Shown here: positions 10,446 to 21,494 of the stretch, piece after piece
Layout of the letters: every line of letters begins with the position of its first letter
How positions within the stretch are numbered: the first letter of the stretch is position 1
NCBI GenBank assembly: GCA_021399435.1
Contig: JAJTUP010000016.1
Span: 868,001-932,000, forward strand
Direction: 5' to 3'
Length of the DNA: 64,000 nt
From: Diaporthe sp. PMI_573
Lineage: Eukaryota > Ascomycota > Sordariomycetes > Diaporthales > Diaporthaceae
Translations under genes and position numbers: made by a program
Notes under the pieces: generated by a model
Databases searched by the model: none
What the model was told of the DNA's origin: nothing
Seen by the model: the letters and a program-made list of their open reading frames with translations, nothing else

Positions 10446-10784
10446 TCAATCAAACAAGCCCATCCCAATATCCGACCCACTATCACTGCCCCCGTCAGAG
10501 CCCACCTCACTACCCGCCCCAGCGTCTAGGTTCAACTGGATTTTCTCGCCCTGTTCAACTTCACCAGCAACAGGCCCGGAGACTTGCACAGAAGTGAGGA
10601 ACTGCTTCACGTCCTTGCCCTCGAGGGCCTTGGCGAAGATGGTGCTCCATATCGGCTCGATATCGATACCAGCGGCCTTGAGGATTGTTTGGAGCTTATC
10701 TGGTGTGACGTCCAGCCCTTCGTCCGCGAGGATCAGGGCTGCGTAGGAGACTGCTTTTTCGGGGTTGATAGCGTTGGACGACAT
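10446..10784 (-). CDS. 60S acidic ribosomal stalk protein P1-like, divergent tail (112 aa)
   Basis: The N-terminal ~70 residues are a clear P1 dimerisation domain: [17 protein letters not shown], then [21 protein letters not shown], then [10 protein letters not shown]1/P2 dimers bind P0 in the 60S stalk and recruit and activate translational GTPases through a conserved C-terminal tail. Here the Ala-rich hinge and the highly acidic run (EESDDDMGFGLFD in typical proteins) are replaced by a Gly/Ser/Asp tail ending SDIGMGLFD. The last GLFD is kept but most acidic charge is lost. The gene appears intronless. It could be a retrocopy or paralogue of the normal P1 gene (not in this window) or the genome's only, divergent P1. 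ATG is at 10782-10784 and the stop TGA at 10446-10448. Confidence 0.85.
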   Translation of the reverse strand: MSSNAINPEKAVSYAALILADEGLDVTPDKLQTILKAAGIDIEPIWSTIFAKALEGKDVKQFLTSVQVSGPVAGEVEQGEKIQLNLDAGAGSEVGSDGGSDSGSDIGMGLFD

Positions 10785-12393
10785 AGTGATCTCAGCTTGG
10801 CTGGGTTAATTCTCTCTGATCTTGGGTATGGAGAGGTTTTCAAAGAAGGGCTCTCTAAGACTGTGATGATATGAAATGTATCGTAATGTCGCCATGCCAT
10901 CTTATACTTCTTGCAAGTGGAGCGCATGGGGGGAGAGAGGTGAGATACAGCTGCCACCTGCAACGTTTCGCAACGCCATGACGGCGATGAGCCATTTCGA
11001 ATCATAACATGTCTCTGCAACTTTTGCTACTTTCACATATAATCGCGAGCTTGTGACGCATCGGCGAATGGATCAATAGGTTGGGGTTGGTGTAAGGTGA
11101 GTCACTCGGTCAGCTCAACGTTGTGGCCTGCTGCTGATCCTCTGCACAGGTGCAAAGCCAATGCGCACTTGGCATGGCGTGGAACTTCACTCCTATTCTC
11201 GGATAAGGAATCTGGGACCGAGTGTTCAATGCAGCCTGGGCATATAATATAAACCTAGAAAGCCGTGGCCCGCAGCAAACTTCAGCATATCCAACGCATG
11301 CACACCCAAGAACAGCGGCGCCTTCAACCGTTGTGACTCATCTAACACCACCTACGCCCTGCAAATTCATATTGAGCATCGTAGTCCTCCGGTGTCCAAC
11401 CTGGCTAGGCCGCCTTCAGCCCGTTTAGCAATCCATGAGTAGGCCCGACAAGCTGCAGCATGTCATGCCACTTGCGAGGTGCCTGTCGTGGCGCTTGAAT
11501 CCTCGATAACTGAGATATAGAGAGCTACAAGGAAGGCTACAACAGTGCTTTGGTGTCTACAAAGCAGGACACCTCAGCCTTCCTCTTAAGGTCAACTCGT
11601 CATGACAAAGTTTCAACCATTCAACACATGTGTTCCCATTCCCTTTCGCCTTGTCCATTTCCTTTGATCTTGACGCTTCATAAATAATTGAAAGCGCGGG
11701 AATTGTGAGTTCAGTCCAAGGCCAAATGCTAACACAGGGCACTACGTCCCCTGTTTGCGGCCGCCTACTCCCTCTCCCTCTTGGCAAGCATCATCGGCTT
11801 TTGCCAAGTGCCAGCCTCGAAATACTGAATATACCCCGTTCTGGTTCTTGGAAACCGGTCCACGAATACAAAGTATCCCATAGGATGTCTAGGTCTCAAC
11901 TCAGTAACCCTAGTGTCTCAACTCGTGTTAGATATATTATTATGCGAATGGGTCGGCCAGCTCCCTTCTATTTACCACCTTGGAGGCTGTCTTGTAGAAG
12001 GCTGGATTTCAACAAATACAGCAGACATAGCTATAGAATTAAAGCCCTCAAGAGAGGTAGAGCCGGTGCGGGTCAAAGTGTGAAGCCTTATACATCTGAA
12101 AAATAAATAGCTTACTCAAGATCAGGGGCCGCCTTCACACTGCTTAAGAAGCGTACGTACACGGATTAACAACGAAATCACTCACTCAAGATCCCCAAAG
12201 GCTGTCGCATTTATAATCATTAGTGCTGAGGTCACAATCAGTCTGAAGGGGAAAATCCTGGGAAGGGGTCCTAGCAGAATCATTGCTCACTACGTAGGCA
12301 CCATGGAAACGAACATCAGAGAACCTTGGAGCACTGGGCATGAATGACGCATGACTCTGAGAGGCGGCGGAAACGCCGAGATGGAAGTAGACC
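10785..12393. other. Intergenic region, 1.6 kb, no gene recognised
   Basis: P1 promoter side on the left and the 3' side of the secreted-protein gene on the right. Short frames only; no RNA gene seen. Confidence 0.4.
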
Positions 12394-15115
12394 TCAGGAG
12401 TGCCCTCCGAATACCCACAGCTCGATATCCTCCGCCCTCCGCTCGGAAAGGTTGACGATCTTCTTCCCGACGTGCCCGGTGGTCTCGGCAGCTTCCAGCA
12501 CCTCTGGGTCGATCAGCCAGAACCCGACGGCCGTGTGCGGCTCCCGCCGGGAGATCCACTCCTCCGGGGCCACAGCCGGCGGGCCGCCGGGGCCGGGGAG
12601 GAAGGTCTGCTGGACGCGCCCCGCCGCGTCGCCGACGAGGAGGTCCCGGTAGACGGACCAGGTCTTGGAGCAGGAGTCGAGGCTCTCGCTGGCGGCGTTT
12701 ACGATGTGGACGTTGCCGTTGCCGCACGCGACCAGCGCCACGGACGCCGTCGGGTCGACGAGGGGCACGAGCTCGTAGCCGTCCGTGGTGTTATATGTGA
12801 CGCTGGGAACGTCCTGGAACGGGTACGACACCTCCGTTTCCCCAGTGACCGAATCTGTTACACCCACGAGTTCGGGGTCATCTTGGCCATCGGCGTCCTG
12901 GCGTTTGGCTGGTGGCATTTGTTGATCAACCAACGGCAATTCTCCGCGAGTTGGATCTGTACCATTCTGATTCTCGGGAGTCGGGCCACCAATTTCTGGG
13001 ATAGCTTTTGTCTGGCCTTCCAGTGTGTTGATATTTCGCTGTGGTGCTATTGGCCTCTGGGTTTGTCTGCTTCAAGTGTTAGTCCTGCTTTGTATAAGCG
13101 GGCGGGCGAATGCTCGAAGTTGCACTTACTCTATGCATCCCTGGCGTAGTATTTTATCCTTGGTGTCAGAGATCATCTTATCCTTGCCGTCAAGGATCTT
13201 GTAGAAGAGTTTGTTGCGCCAAGTGATCTGGTGGCTGATGCCCCTACAGCCCTTGGTCTCCTTGAAACCTCCATTGAGCCCGCCGTTCCCCTGGCCGATA
13301 CTCGCAGCTGCCTGAATCGTGGCCTTGATGGAAGGCTCGTCTGTTATACCAACGCTCACATCGAACGTGGCTATTTTGAGGCCGCATTTGAGTGAGACCG
13401 GCAGGCCCAGCTCAGCAGACACCTGGATCGCTCCAGAAGCTTTGAACACCGGCTTGAAGTAGGGCGTCCAACCAGTCGACTTGGACCTGTCCGGGCGGAT
13501 AAAGTCCAATGTGACCAGTCCTTTTGTAACTCCCATCTTCGCTCCGGCCAAAGCCCGGCCTTTTGCTACCGCGGTGAGCGTGGTGCGGTACCCGAGACTG
13601 ACGCGTGGACCAATCGTGACGATTCCGAAGCTGAGGCCTGGTAGTCCCTGCTCGAAGAGGGTGCTTTCGGACGACTTCTTGCCCTTAGCCTTGGCATCGA
13701 TCCCAATCTGTAAAACAATGTCTAAAAAGGCCTTCAGATCGACTTCTCCCTGGCTGATACCACCAGTAACAATCCATTTGGCTCGCCCCGCAATACCGAC
13801 ATTGCCCTTGACACCGCATCCAACGCAGTACACATTCATATACCCTTCATCGTTACGGAAAGACTTGAGGAGAAGGGCTTTACCCCAAGGCGAATCCTTC
13901 TGCTTGATACTCTTGTCTTTGGGAGTTTTGTCTTCTGCTTTCTTGCTTGAAGGATTGGGGATCTGAAATGGCACGTTCTGATCGAAGGAGCCTTTGACTG
14001 TGGTCCACTCTTTCACCTTGTCGAAGACTGGCTTGACGATCTTCTCCGCGTCTTTGCAGAGGCTGCCACAGATCTCTTCGGCCTTCTCCTTGACCGCTTT
14101 CTTGACGTCATCCCACAAGCCCCGGCGGACATGAGAATGGAACGCTCTTTCGGTCAATTGTCCGTCTTGAGCCTCTTCTGGATCAAGCTCGGCTAGGAAG
14201 GCTTGAAAGACAGGGTTCGAATTGAGTTCAAAGTAGCCCTGCCAGTCGTCAAGGTCTTCGTCAAAGTAGTCACCAAGACATGCCGTAGGAAGCCCGTATC
14301 TGGTATCTACCGGGGCTGTGCACCGCGGCCTCACACCAAATATGTCGCTTGCTTCGGGCACGCTAGGAGTGATCGGGCTGGGGTTTGGGTTTCCAGAGTC
14401 GGTATTCCAGTCACCCGAACCTGGAACAGACCCGCCTGTTGATCCAGAGCCTCCTCCCAGTCCAGATCCTCCAGTTGAGCACAATGGATTATCGGCTTGA
14501 GGTTTCCAGTAACCCCATTCGGCCTCACCCTGGACGGCCAGGGACTCAGAATCCTGGGCCCAACCGAAGGCGACGATCACCTGGTTGGTCTCATCGATCT
14601 GGATATCTTGACAGTTGTAGTAACACCGGTCATTCTTCGTGGCGGCACAGCCTTCACCATTGACCACGATAATGAGCCCGCTATCGACGGACCACGTTGC
14701 GGATGCCTTGGCAAAGGCTTCCGAGCTTGAGAACTCGACTCTCAGGGAGCCGTCCGTCGTGTATTGAACAGTGATAAGGGAGCTGTGGTCGAGAACCACA
14801 ACCGGTGAGTTGAAGTAGTAGGTCAAAGAAGCCAAAGTAGCCCTCCTCGCATGGATCTGTGTGAACGTCGAATGTGAGCGACATGGTCACTATCAAATGA
14901 GAAGGGCGGGCATTACCGTCGACCCCATAGTACATGGGGCAAGGCTCTTCGGCCTTGATGGGAACGAGATTGTCTACACAAGTCAGATCCACGTCCCAGT
15001 GAGCAGCTGGTAGGAGTTGATCCCAAGAAACGGATCTTCCTCCGATCCACCATCGCTGACTATGCAGCGTTTGTCGCCGAACACGCCATGGGAGGCAACA
15101 ACTAGTAACAAGAAC
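12394..15115 (-). CDS. Large secreted protein of the fungal DUF7029/DUF7223 type; N-terminus partly unresolved
   Basis: Firm exons are 13130-14856 and 12394-13066, joined by a 63-nt intron (donor GTAAGT, acceptor CAG; phase 2). The main exon begins IHARRATLASLTYYF, followed by a beta-rich N-terminal domain, a Gly/Ser/Pro linker (GGSGLGGGSGSTGG), a cysteine-containing middle, and a long lipid-transfer-like beta region rich in Gly and Val. The last exon (224 codons) adds a VALVACGNGNVHIV segment and ends WVFGGHS. The N-terminus is harder to place. A secretion-signal-like stretch (RFLLLVVASHGVFGD) is open at 14993-15115 and a small exon at 14917-14953 fits in phase, with a 60-nt intron to 14856. 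However, the intron between those two would be only 39 nt, and no ATG was found. DUF assignment is from memory of the family's layout. Function unknown; probably extracellular or cell-surface. Confidence 0.65.
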
Positions 15116-16563
15116 CTGGACAAAATTTAGAGGATGGGACGAAGCCCAAGAGAAAGTGTGCCCGACTCGGGAATTATAGAAAAGAGTAAATGGGTGCCCA
15201 TTAAAAACTGCAGTTTTCTATTTCACCCAAGATCCCGCTGCCCCCTGGTTATATGAAGTACTTTCTTGCACTGGTATATAGCGACCACAAACATTGCGAT
15301 AGAATATGCAGGCCACACCCACTTCATGTCTTTATGTTATTGCTCCCACGTCTTCTTAGCAACAAGCGCGTAAACGCCCGTAAAGCACGCAAATACAGCC
15401 GAGTCTCAGTCTCTCCGGGATCACAAGGCGAATCAAAAACAGAAGTTGTGCCCCCTTTTTGTCTTTCATGGAATGGGTAAAGATTTGCGGCTTGGCCAAG
15501 TCAAGTCTCAACTGGGTATTGAGCTTGTCCCCAAAGTGCACCATCGTTCTCCCCTCATCCAGGAATGTTGATATCAAGAGACAAGTCGCAAAAGCTATAG
15601 TAACTCTGGACGCCGAGAACTGAAGAATAAATTGAGGGTCAAAGTGGGGCATGCAAGCCAACGTGCCAAGGACCCTTTGTTTTTACATATCATAATATTG
15701 TCTCAGACTTTGCCGCCCTGGGGCTCGGTCCTCTACGGGACCAACTTGCAACGAACGGACAACCTGGCACAATTCCTGATTTGGAACTTACCATCTGGGC
15801 ACGGCCATCCATTCTTAGCCCGTGGGCTGCAATCTGGTGAGTAAGATAAGACAGGCCGAAGTTCACGGCGAATGTGATTGTGATTCCACGCTTACGCTTC
15901 TCAAGTGCTCTTGTTTAGACCTCAAGAGTTGTTTTGAGGAAGAAAGGATGACACAAAACTACCCGTTATATGTATACCAATATGACCTCAGTATGCGTCT
16001 ATCCGCTTGGTCTGGTTATAAGATTAATATATTCCGGAAGAGCGCATCCGACGGAGGCACAGCTTACTTCAAATGATGTTCAACAAAACACCAGCTAAAC
16101 ATTCCTTCCCTGACCTCGTTGTCATCCCCAGTCATTCATTCTTGGGTGATCGCCCTTTTCCTCGGACTTATTCAGCTTCCTTTTCACGTAAGTCCCATGT
16201 CCTCTCTTTCTCGTTCAGGTACAAGAATCTTTTCCCCACTGGCAGTACTGTTTGGCCTACCCCGGGGCCCATCCGGGAATTCCAATGGAGACAAGGTTCC
16301 TCGCGTCCTCGGATTGTCGACACAGCACTTCACTACTGCTAGCAAATCGAACCGGTGTCGGCCAAAAGACCAGAACTTCAATTCCCTCCGACTAGTCCCT
16401 CGCAGTATATAAGTCCCGTACTGTCACTACTATCACACTGGGTTACCCCCTGCCGGGCCCACACCCGCCAGTTCCGGGACCGCTTCCGCGCCCTGCGGAC
16501 GCCCCACCCCACAATTACTTCCCCGATATGAATTTCGAAAACTCTTTCACCTTCATCAATCAA
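15116..16563. other. Intergenic region upstream of the tRNA gene
   Basis: May hold the missing first exon of the secreted-protein gene in its left 100 bases. Otherwise no coding frame or repeat was recognised. Confidence 0.35.
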
Positions 16564-16659
16564 GGCAACTTGGCCGAGTGGTCTAAGGCGCTACGTTCAG
16601 GTGTTCCAATCATCTTCGTAGTCTCGAAAGAGGCGTGTGTTCGAGTCACACAGTTGTCA
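16564..16659 (+). tRNA. tRNA-Leu(CAG) with a 14-nt intron
   Basis: The acceptor stem GGCAACT pairs with AGTTGTC (one G.U) and is followed by discriminator A. The D arm reads TGGCCGAGTGGTCTAAGGC, giving the A box. The anticodon stem CTACG/CGTAG encloses a 21-nt loop that starts TTCAGG, giving anticodon CAG with a 14-nt intron at the canonical position one base 3' of the anticodon. There is a class II variable arm, then the T arm GTGTG-TTCGAGT-CACAC (B box). A short T run (TTTT) about 6-9 bases downstream fits a Pol III terminator. No CCA is encoded, as expected for a nuclear gene. Confidence 0.93.
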
Positions 16660-17109
16660 TTATCTTTTGTCGTTTGTAGGACCTCATCTTGCAAGCACCG
16701 TTCTTCTTTTTTTGCCCTTTCGGAATTCACTCGGCAGAGCCGTCTTGGCCAAATCTTCCTATGCATCAGCAAGATCTGGGGTCCGATGCGTACATGCGCC
16801 TTGCATGTTACTCAGATGGAGGAGAATTATAGCGGGCAGGACACGCGTGTGCTTGCACTTCAAAACCAGCATTACCCGACGAGCTGCTGGGTTTAGCAGC
16901 TTGTGTTCAATGGTCTGATGTAATTTTATTCATGCGCAATATCAACGTCCACCGTAGCCCTTGCCCTTGCGAAGAAAATAGTACTATGACAGAACGCCAC
17001 AGATGCCCTAACAGCGAGTACCTCTACACAAAGGCATGCACAGGACATTGTACACTTTATATTTTGTTTTTAACAACACAAGAATGCACCTATGAGGCCG
17101 ATCCCATCA
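16660..17109. other. Intergenic region, no gene recognised
   Basis: Pol III T-run terminator just after the tRNA, then about 430 bases up to the 3' end of the uS2m gene. Confidence 0.4.
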
Positions 17110-18471
17110 TCAGAAGATCGAACGGCTGCCATCACCACCGCCCTCCGCCCCGCCCTGCGCCTTGGTGCGCGCCTTGCCATTCTCGGCCTCCATCCACCTC
17201 TCGATGTCTGGCGAGTTCCTCCACGTGCAGACACCCTTTGCGGCGTCCGCCTTGCGGCGCGCCTGGCCGCGCTCGCCCGCCCGGCCCAGCACGCCGGCGA
17301 TGACGCTTACGGATCGGAGACTGTCATGGGAGGTGTCAGTTAGCAAGTGTGTTCCTTTTGCCCACAGAGGGAAAAGAGAAAATGGTAGATAGAGCGTACC
17401 TGTCATCGTTGCCCGGTATGACATACGTGACCTGCGTCGGGTCGGCGTCCGTGTCGATCAGCCCGATGGTGGGGATGTTCTCCTGCGCGCACTCCTGCAG
17501 CATGGTGTAGTTCTCAAGCGGGTTGAGCACGACGACGAGCTCGGGCATCAGCGGCCTGCGCTCGGCGAGGTGGCTGTCAAACCCTTGGAGCGGTTGGTCC
17601 TTCTCATCAACAATGTGCAACCCGCCCTGGCCGAGGATCTGGTCGCGGTTGGTGATGGTCCCGGGAACCCACCTGCTGAAAAGGTGGCAAGCACCCGCCA
17701 GCTCGGCCGCCCGGGCCGTCACCTCCATCTGGCCCTTGCGGTTCCCCACGAAGAGCATCAGCCCCCCGAGGTACGCGACCTCCTCGATGACGCGGGCCGC
17801 GCGCCGCAGCGCCGCCGCCGTCTCCTCGAGGCTGATGATGTGGATCCCCGCCCGGGCGCCGTAGATGTACCGCTGGTTGGCCGGGTTCCACAGGCTCGTG
17901 TGGTGGCCCATGTGCGTCTGCGACGCCATCAGCAGCTCCAGCGTCACGTCCTCGGGCTTGGGCGGGTCGCGCAGCAGCGAGCTCGGGTCGAACCGCTCCA
18001 GCACCTCCGACCCCACGCTGCCGATGGCCGACTGCATCCTGACGAACTTGCGGTAGTTCTTGGCTATGGACTGATCGACGGGCGCGGTGGCGTGCTTGCT
18101 GCTCAGCTTGGTCTGCGGCGGTGCTGCCGGGCGAACGAAGGGGTCTTGGGCATCTTGCTGCTGGTTTCGCGGCGCGGGCTGGGACGGGGACGGGGACGGG
18201 GACGGGGACGGGGAGGCTCCTGGTGCTGCTGGTTCGTTGCGGTAGAAGCCCTCGGGGGCAGGCGGTGGAGGGGGGTTAGCGAATGTCGTTCGCAATGGCG
18301 GTCTCTTGTCGCCTGTCGAGAGGGCTGCTTGCTGGAGACATGACCGCCTTACTGGCGCGGCAAAAGCCTGTCGGCCTGGCGTTGACGGCAAGAGTTAGTG
18401 GTGATTGTGAGGTGCGAGGACGCAATTGAACAATACATACATTGCCGCAGACCCAAAGTCCTTAATATCAT
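17110..18471 (-). CDS. MRP4: Mitochondrial small-subunit ribosomal protein uS2m (405 aa)
   Basis: Exons 18441-18471, 17400-18375 and 17110-17320; phases close at 405 residues. The longest open frame has no ATG. The start was chosen because ATG 18471 gives MILRTLGLRQ before a GTATGT donor, with a CTAAC branch site and CAG acceptor, and produces a basic, acid-poor mitochondrial presequence. A Pro/Ser-rich linker (repeated SPSP, from a GGGGAC-type DNA repeat at 18181-18216) precedes the uS2 domain. Landmarks are LLMASQTHMGHHTSLWNPANQ, IISLEETAAALRRAA, GGLMLFVGNRKG, RWVPGTITN, PELVVVLNPLENYTMLQECAQ and IPTIGLIDTDADPTQVTYVIPGNDD. The protein belongs to the mitoribosome small subunit head and body. 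An alternative start at 18607 would add a non-presequence-like extension. The gene symbol follows the yeast orthologue. Confidence 0.88.
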
Positions 18472-19095
18472 GACTACTGGCGAGGCTCACATCGGGTGTG
18501 AAGCTCACATATGAACCTGGCGCGGGACGATTGAGCTGCATCTTTTCCAGCTCGGCCCAGAAATTTGGGCCTGCCGCAGCACAGGCACGTACTGGCGGGT
18601 ACGCCATTGGACGGCAAGCTCAGGGTGGGCCCACCTCCCAGGTACCTGGGTACCTGGGTACTTGGACAAAATGTCAAGCAAATCTCCCCGTAGATGTACA
18701 CCACTTCAAGGTTTGTTGTACTTGTTTTATCATACTCATCTGCTAGGATAACGACCGTTATAACGTACATCGCCTCAACGGCTGGTTACCGCCAGGGTCC
18801 CACGGTCAAAAGAAGAACGCCAACGGAGGCATCCTCAACCCATCTAAGCGAGCACGCACACAGGGACAAGTACTTCATGGAAGTCGAAATCAGCATCGCA
18901 TTGGAATGTCATAGAATGAAGAGGCGATGCCTATTAGTCTATGCACGTGGAGAGCACCACGTAGTTCATGCAAACAAGATGTGCACCTCCTGACCCTATA
19001 TAAACACGTTTGTAAACACCATTCAACAACGCCTGCTCTGGGGATATCGTCTTGTTTCTAGAAACCACCGCTCCGGCATGCCAGATCCACTGCGT
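18472..19095. other. Intergenic region with short TACCTGGG tandem repeat
   Basis: Contains three tandem TACCTGGG-like octamers at 18638-18664 and no gene. It is the promoter side of uS2m and the 3' side of the CBS-PB1 gene. Confidence 0.45.
18638..18664. repeat. Tandem (TACCTGGG)3 microsatellite
   Basis: The sequence shows AGGTACCTGGG followed by two further TACCTGGG-like units, the last diverged. It is GGTACC-palindromic and lies about 170 bases upstream of the uS2m start. Confidence 0.7.
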
Positions 19096-21494
19096 CTATC
19101 GGCTTGACATGCGGCCAATCGTGAAAGTGGCCACAATGACAACCGCCAGCGTCGCGATCGCACCAGGGAGTAGCAGCTCGTTGGGGACGCCGGGGACCAC
19201 CTGCTCCTGCTGGTGTGCGTGCCTGCTGCGATGTCTCCTGGCCCGCCCGCCCCTCGGCGACTCGTCCTCGCTCTCGTCCTCCTCACTGTCCTCCTCGCCG
19301 TCGTAATTCCTCCTCCTGCGCTCCCGCACACTAGACGCCGGAGGTGTGGGAATAACCGTTTCGGTCACGGCAGTTGGTGCGGGCGCGACAGGGGGCTTCT
19401 CCGGATCATGGACAAACAGGTCCACCTTGTCGCGGTGGTTCTGACGCGCGAGGAGGATCGCTTCCAGGAGGTCCTGGTCGGTCGTGATGGACACGGAGTC
19501 GCCCTCGTCGTCCATATAGCTGAGCGCAAATCCGTTGAAGGACAGCTTGCCGTCGTCGACCGTAGGTGCGCCGCCGACGGAGTCAATGTCAGAGCCGAGC
19601 TTTGAGATGATGTTCACAACAAACGTGTCCATGCCCTGCGAGGCGATCACCTGAAGACGGTGGGTGCGGCCGCTGGGTGTCTTGAACTTGAAAGGGAACG
19701 GCAGCTCGCTGGGTGGCAGCTCCGGGGAGTGTGCCAGGGCGCTGTGCGGGGGCGAATCCACACCGGCATGGGAGGCCGAGTCGCCAGGTGCGACGCTGTC
19801 CAAGATACGGTCCCTATTGATATCGGGAGACATGAGCGAGCGCGAGCCGACGTGGCTGCGGTCGTGGTGGGTTCCGTCGCCAGAAACCATGGATTCTGTC
19901 TCGTGGTCGAGAGACAGCCAGAACTTGTTCCACGCTGGACCCTCGCTGTCGGTGGTGGACATGCCGTTGATTTGCTCGAGAGTCGCGTATGTCAGCTTGA
20001 GCACGTCAACCATGCCAACAATCTCGCCGCCATCGTTCATGACAGGGAGGTTGAGGTAGTGGCCATCTACAGGTCTTGTCAGTCTCTCCCACAGAAAGTA
20101 AGGCGTCGTTTTGAGGGCGCAACATACCGTGCATTTTCCGAAGGGCTGCTTGAATGCTCATGTCGATAGGAGCAAAGTCCGGGTGTGGAGTCATGACACG
20201 AACAACGCTGCAGGTGGCCGGGTCCAAGCCTGGGGCAATGACACGGAGGACGACATCCTTGCTGGTGAAAATGCCGGTAATGGCGCCGTTGTCCGTGACC
20301 AGGACCGCAGTGGTGTGGTTCTCCTTCATCATCTGGGCAGCTTCCCTCACAGGAGTCCTGACACTGACAGTGACGGGCGGCTCGCCGTTCAGGACAGACT
20401 CCAAGGTCGGGCCCGACATCTTGGACCGCAGAGCCTCGACGTACTGGATGATCTGCTGGGGCTGGCTGGAACCAAGTTCTGACTGGACACCCTCGAGCGC
20501 ATCGTACAGCTTCCTCGAGGAAGAGTATGCCCTCTCCAACTTCTCCATGGCGTCGTAGAAACACTTTGTGATGTCGAGGATACCCGAGATGTCCTGGTTC
20601 TCGTCCATCACGGGCAAGTGGCGGAAGCCCTTGCGGACCATGAGATCAAGGGCATCGGTGGCGCTGGTGTCGGTCCGCGCGCACAGCGGGTTTTTGGTCA
20701 TGATCTCGGCGATGGTGACGTTGGCGGGCTTCTGCCCGGCTCCCACGACCCGGAAGGCCAGGTCCTTGGCCGTGAATATACCCGCGATCCTATCATCGTC
20801 GTCGGTTACCAGCACGCAGTCCTCCCTCTTGGCGGCCATCAACTGGGCGGCCTCGGCGACCGTGGTCTGGGGCTTGATCTGGAGAGCCTGGCTGGGCTTC
20901 AGGGCGAGGACCGTTCCGGGAGGAGCCTTTCGGGTGTGCCTAGCGCGGCCGCTGAGATGCTTCTTCTTGGAGAGGTCATTCTCCAGCTTCCGGCGGATCG
21001 CCTGGACATAGAAGTCAGTAGGCATACCTCGAGACATGTCTTTGCGATTCCTCCTGGCGGGTCTGGTGGGAGGGGAGCGCCTCAGTAGAGCGTGAAGATT
21101 GTCTGCTGAAGCTGGAGAAGCGTGGCGGCGGCATGGCTGCGATGTGCAATGTGCGATGTTTACCCTCCAGGCTTAGGCTTCAGGGGCATTGTTGGGGGGG
21201 AGGCCGGCGTGGCAGGCTGGACAATTTCGAGAGCAATGCAAAGCAACTGACCTCATCCCTCTTGGACTGCTTTTGTCTGCTGGTGCTGACCGTGCTGGCC
21301 CCGCCTATCTCGCTATTAGTAGCGTAGCTTTCTTTGTGGGCGAGGTCTCCCCCAAGAACAGGCCTGGGGATGCCAGAGCCAGAGCCGACGCCAGGGCCAG
21401 CTCCGGCCCCAGCTGCTGGGCTGTGGTTGAAGGTGGGAATGCGGCCACGATCGGCCCCACGACTGGGCGTACCTCGCATGGTGTTGCCTGACAT
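19096..21494 (-). CDS. Four-CBS plus PB1 domain protein with C-terminal membrane anchor (695 aa)
   Basis: Exons 21252-21494, 20128-21001 and 19096-20066; all phases close at 695 residues. There is a disordered N-terminus (Gly/Ala/Ser). Two CBS pairs follow, at residues ~113-235 (EDCVLVTDDDDRIAGIFTAKD, RHLPVMDENQDISGILDI) and ~283-410 (TTAVLVTDNGAITGIFTSKD, LNLPVMNDGGEIVGMVDV). A PB1 domain lies at ~510-600 (PFKFKTPSGRTHRLQV, then SYMDDEGDSVSITTDQDL, the acidic OPCA-like motif). An Arg/Glu-rich region is followed by a hydrophobic segment GAIATLAVVIVATFTIG near the end, followed by only MSSR. CBS pairs bind adenine nucleotides, and PB1 makes head-to-tail heterodimers. The tail anchor suggests attachment to the ER or mitochondrial outer membrane. 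The family is widespread in Pezizomycotina but of unknown role. The donor of intron 1 is GTCAGT. Confidence 0.9.
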
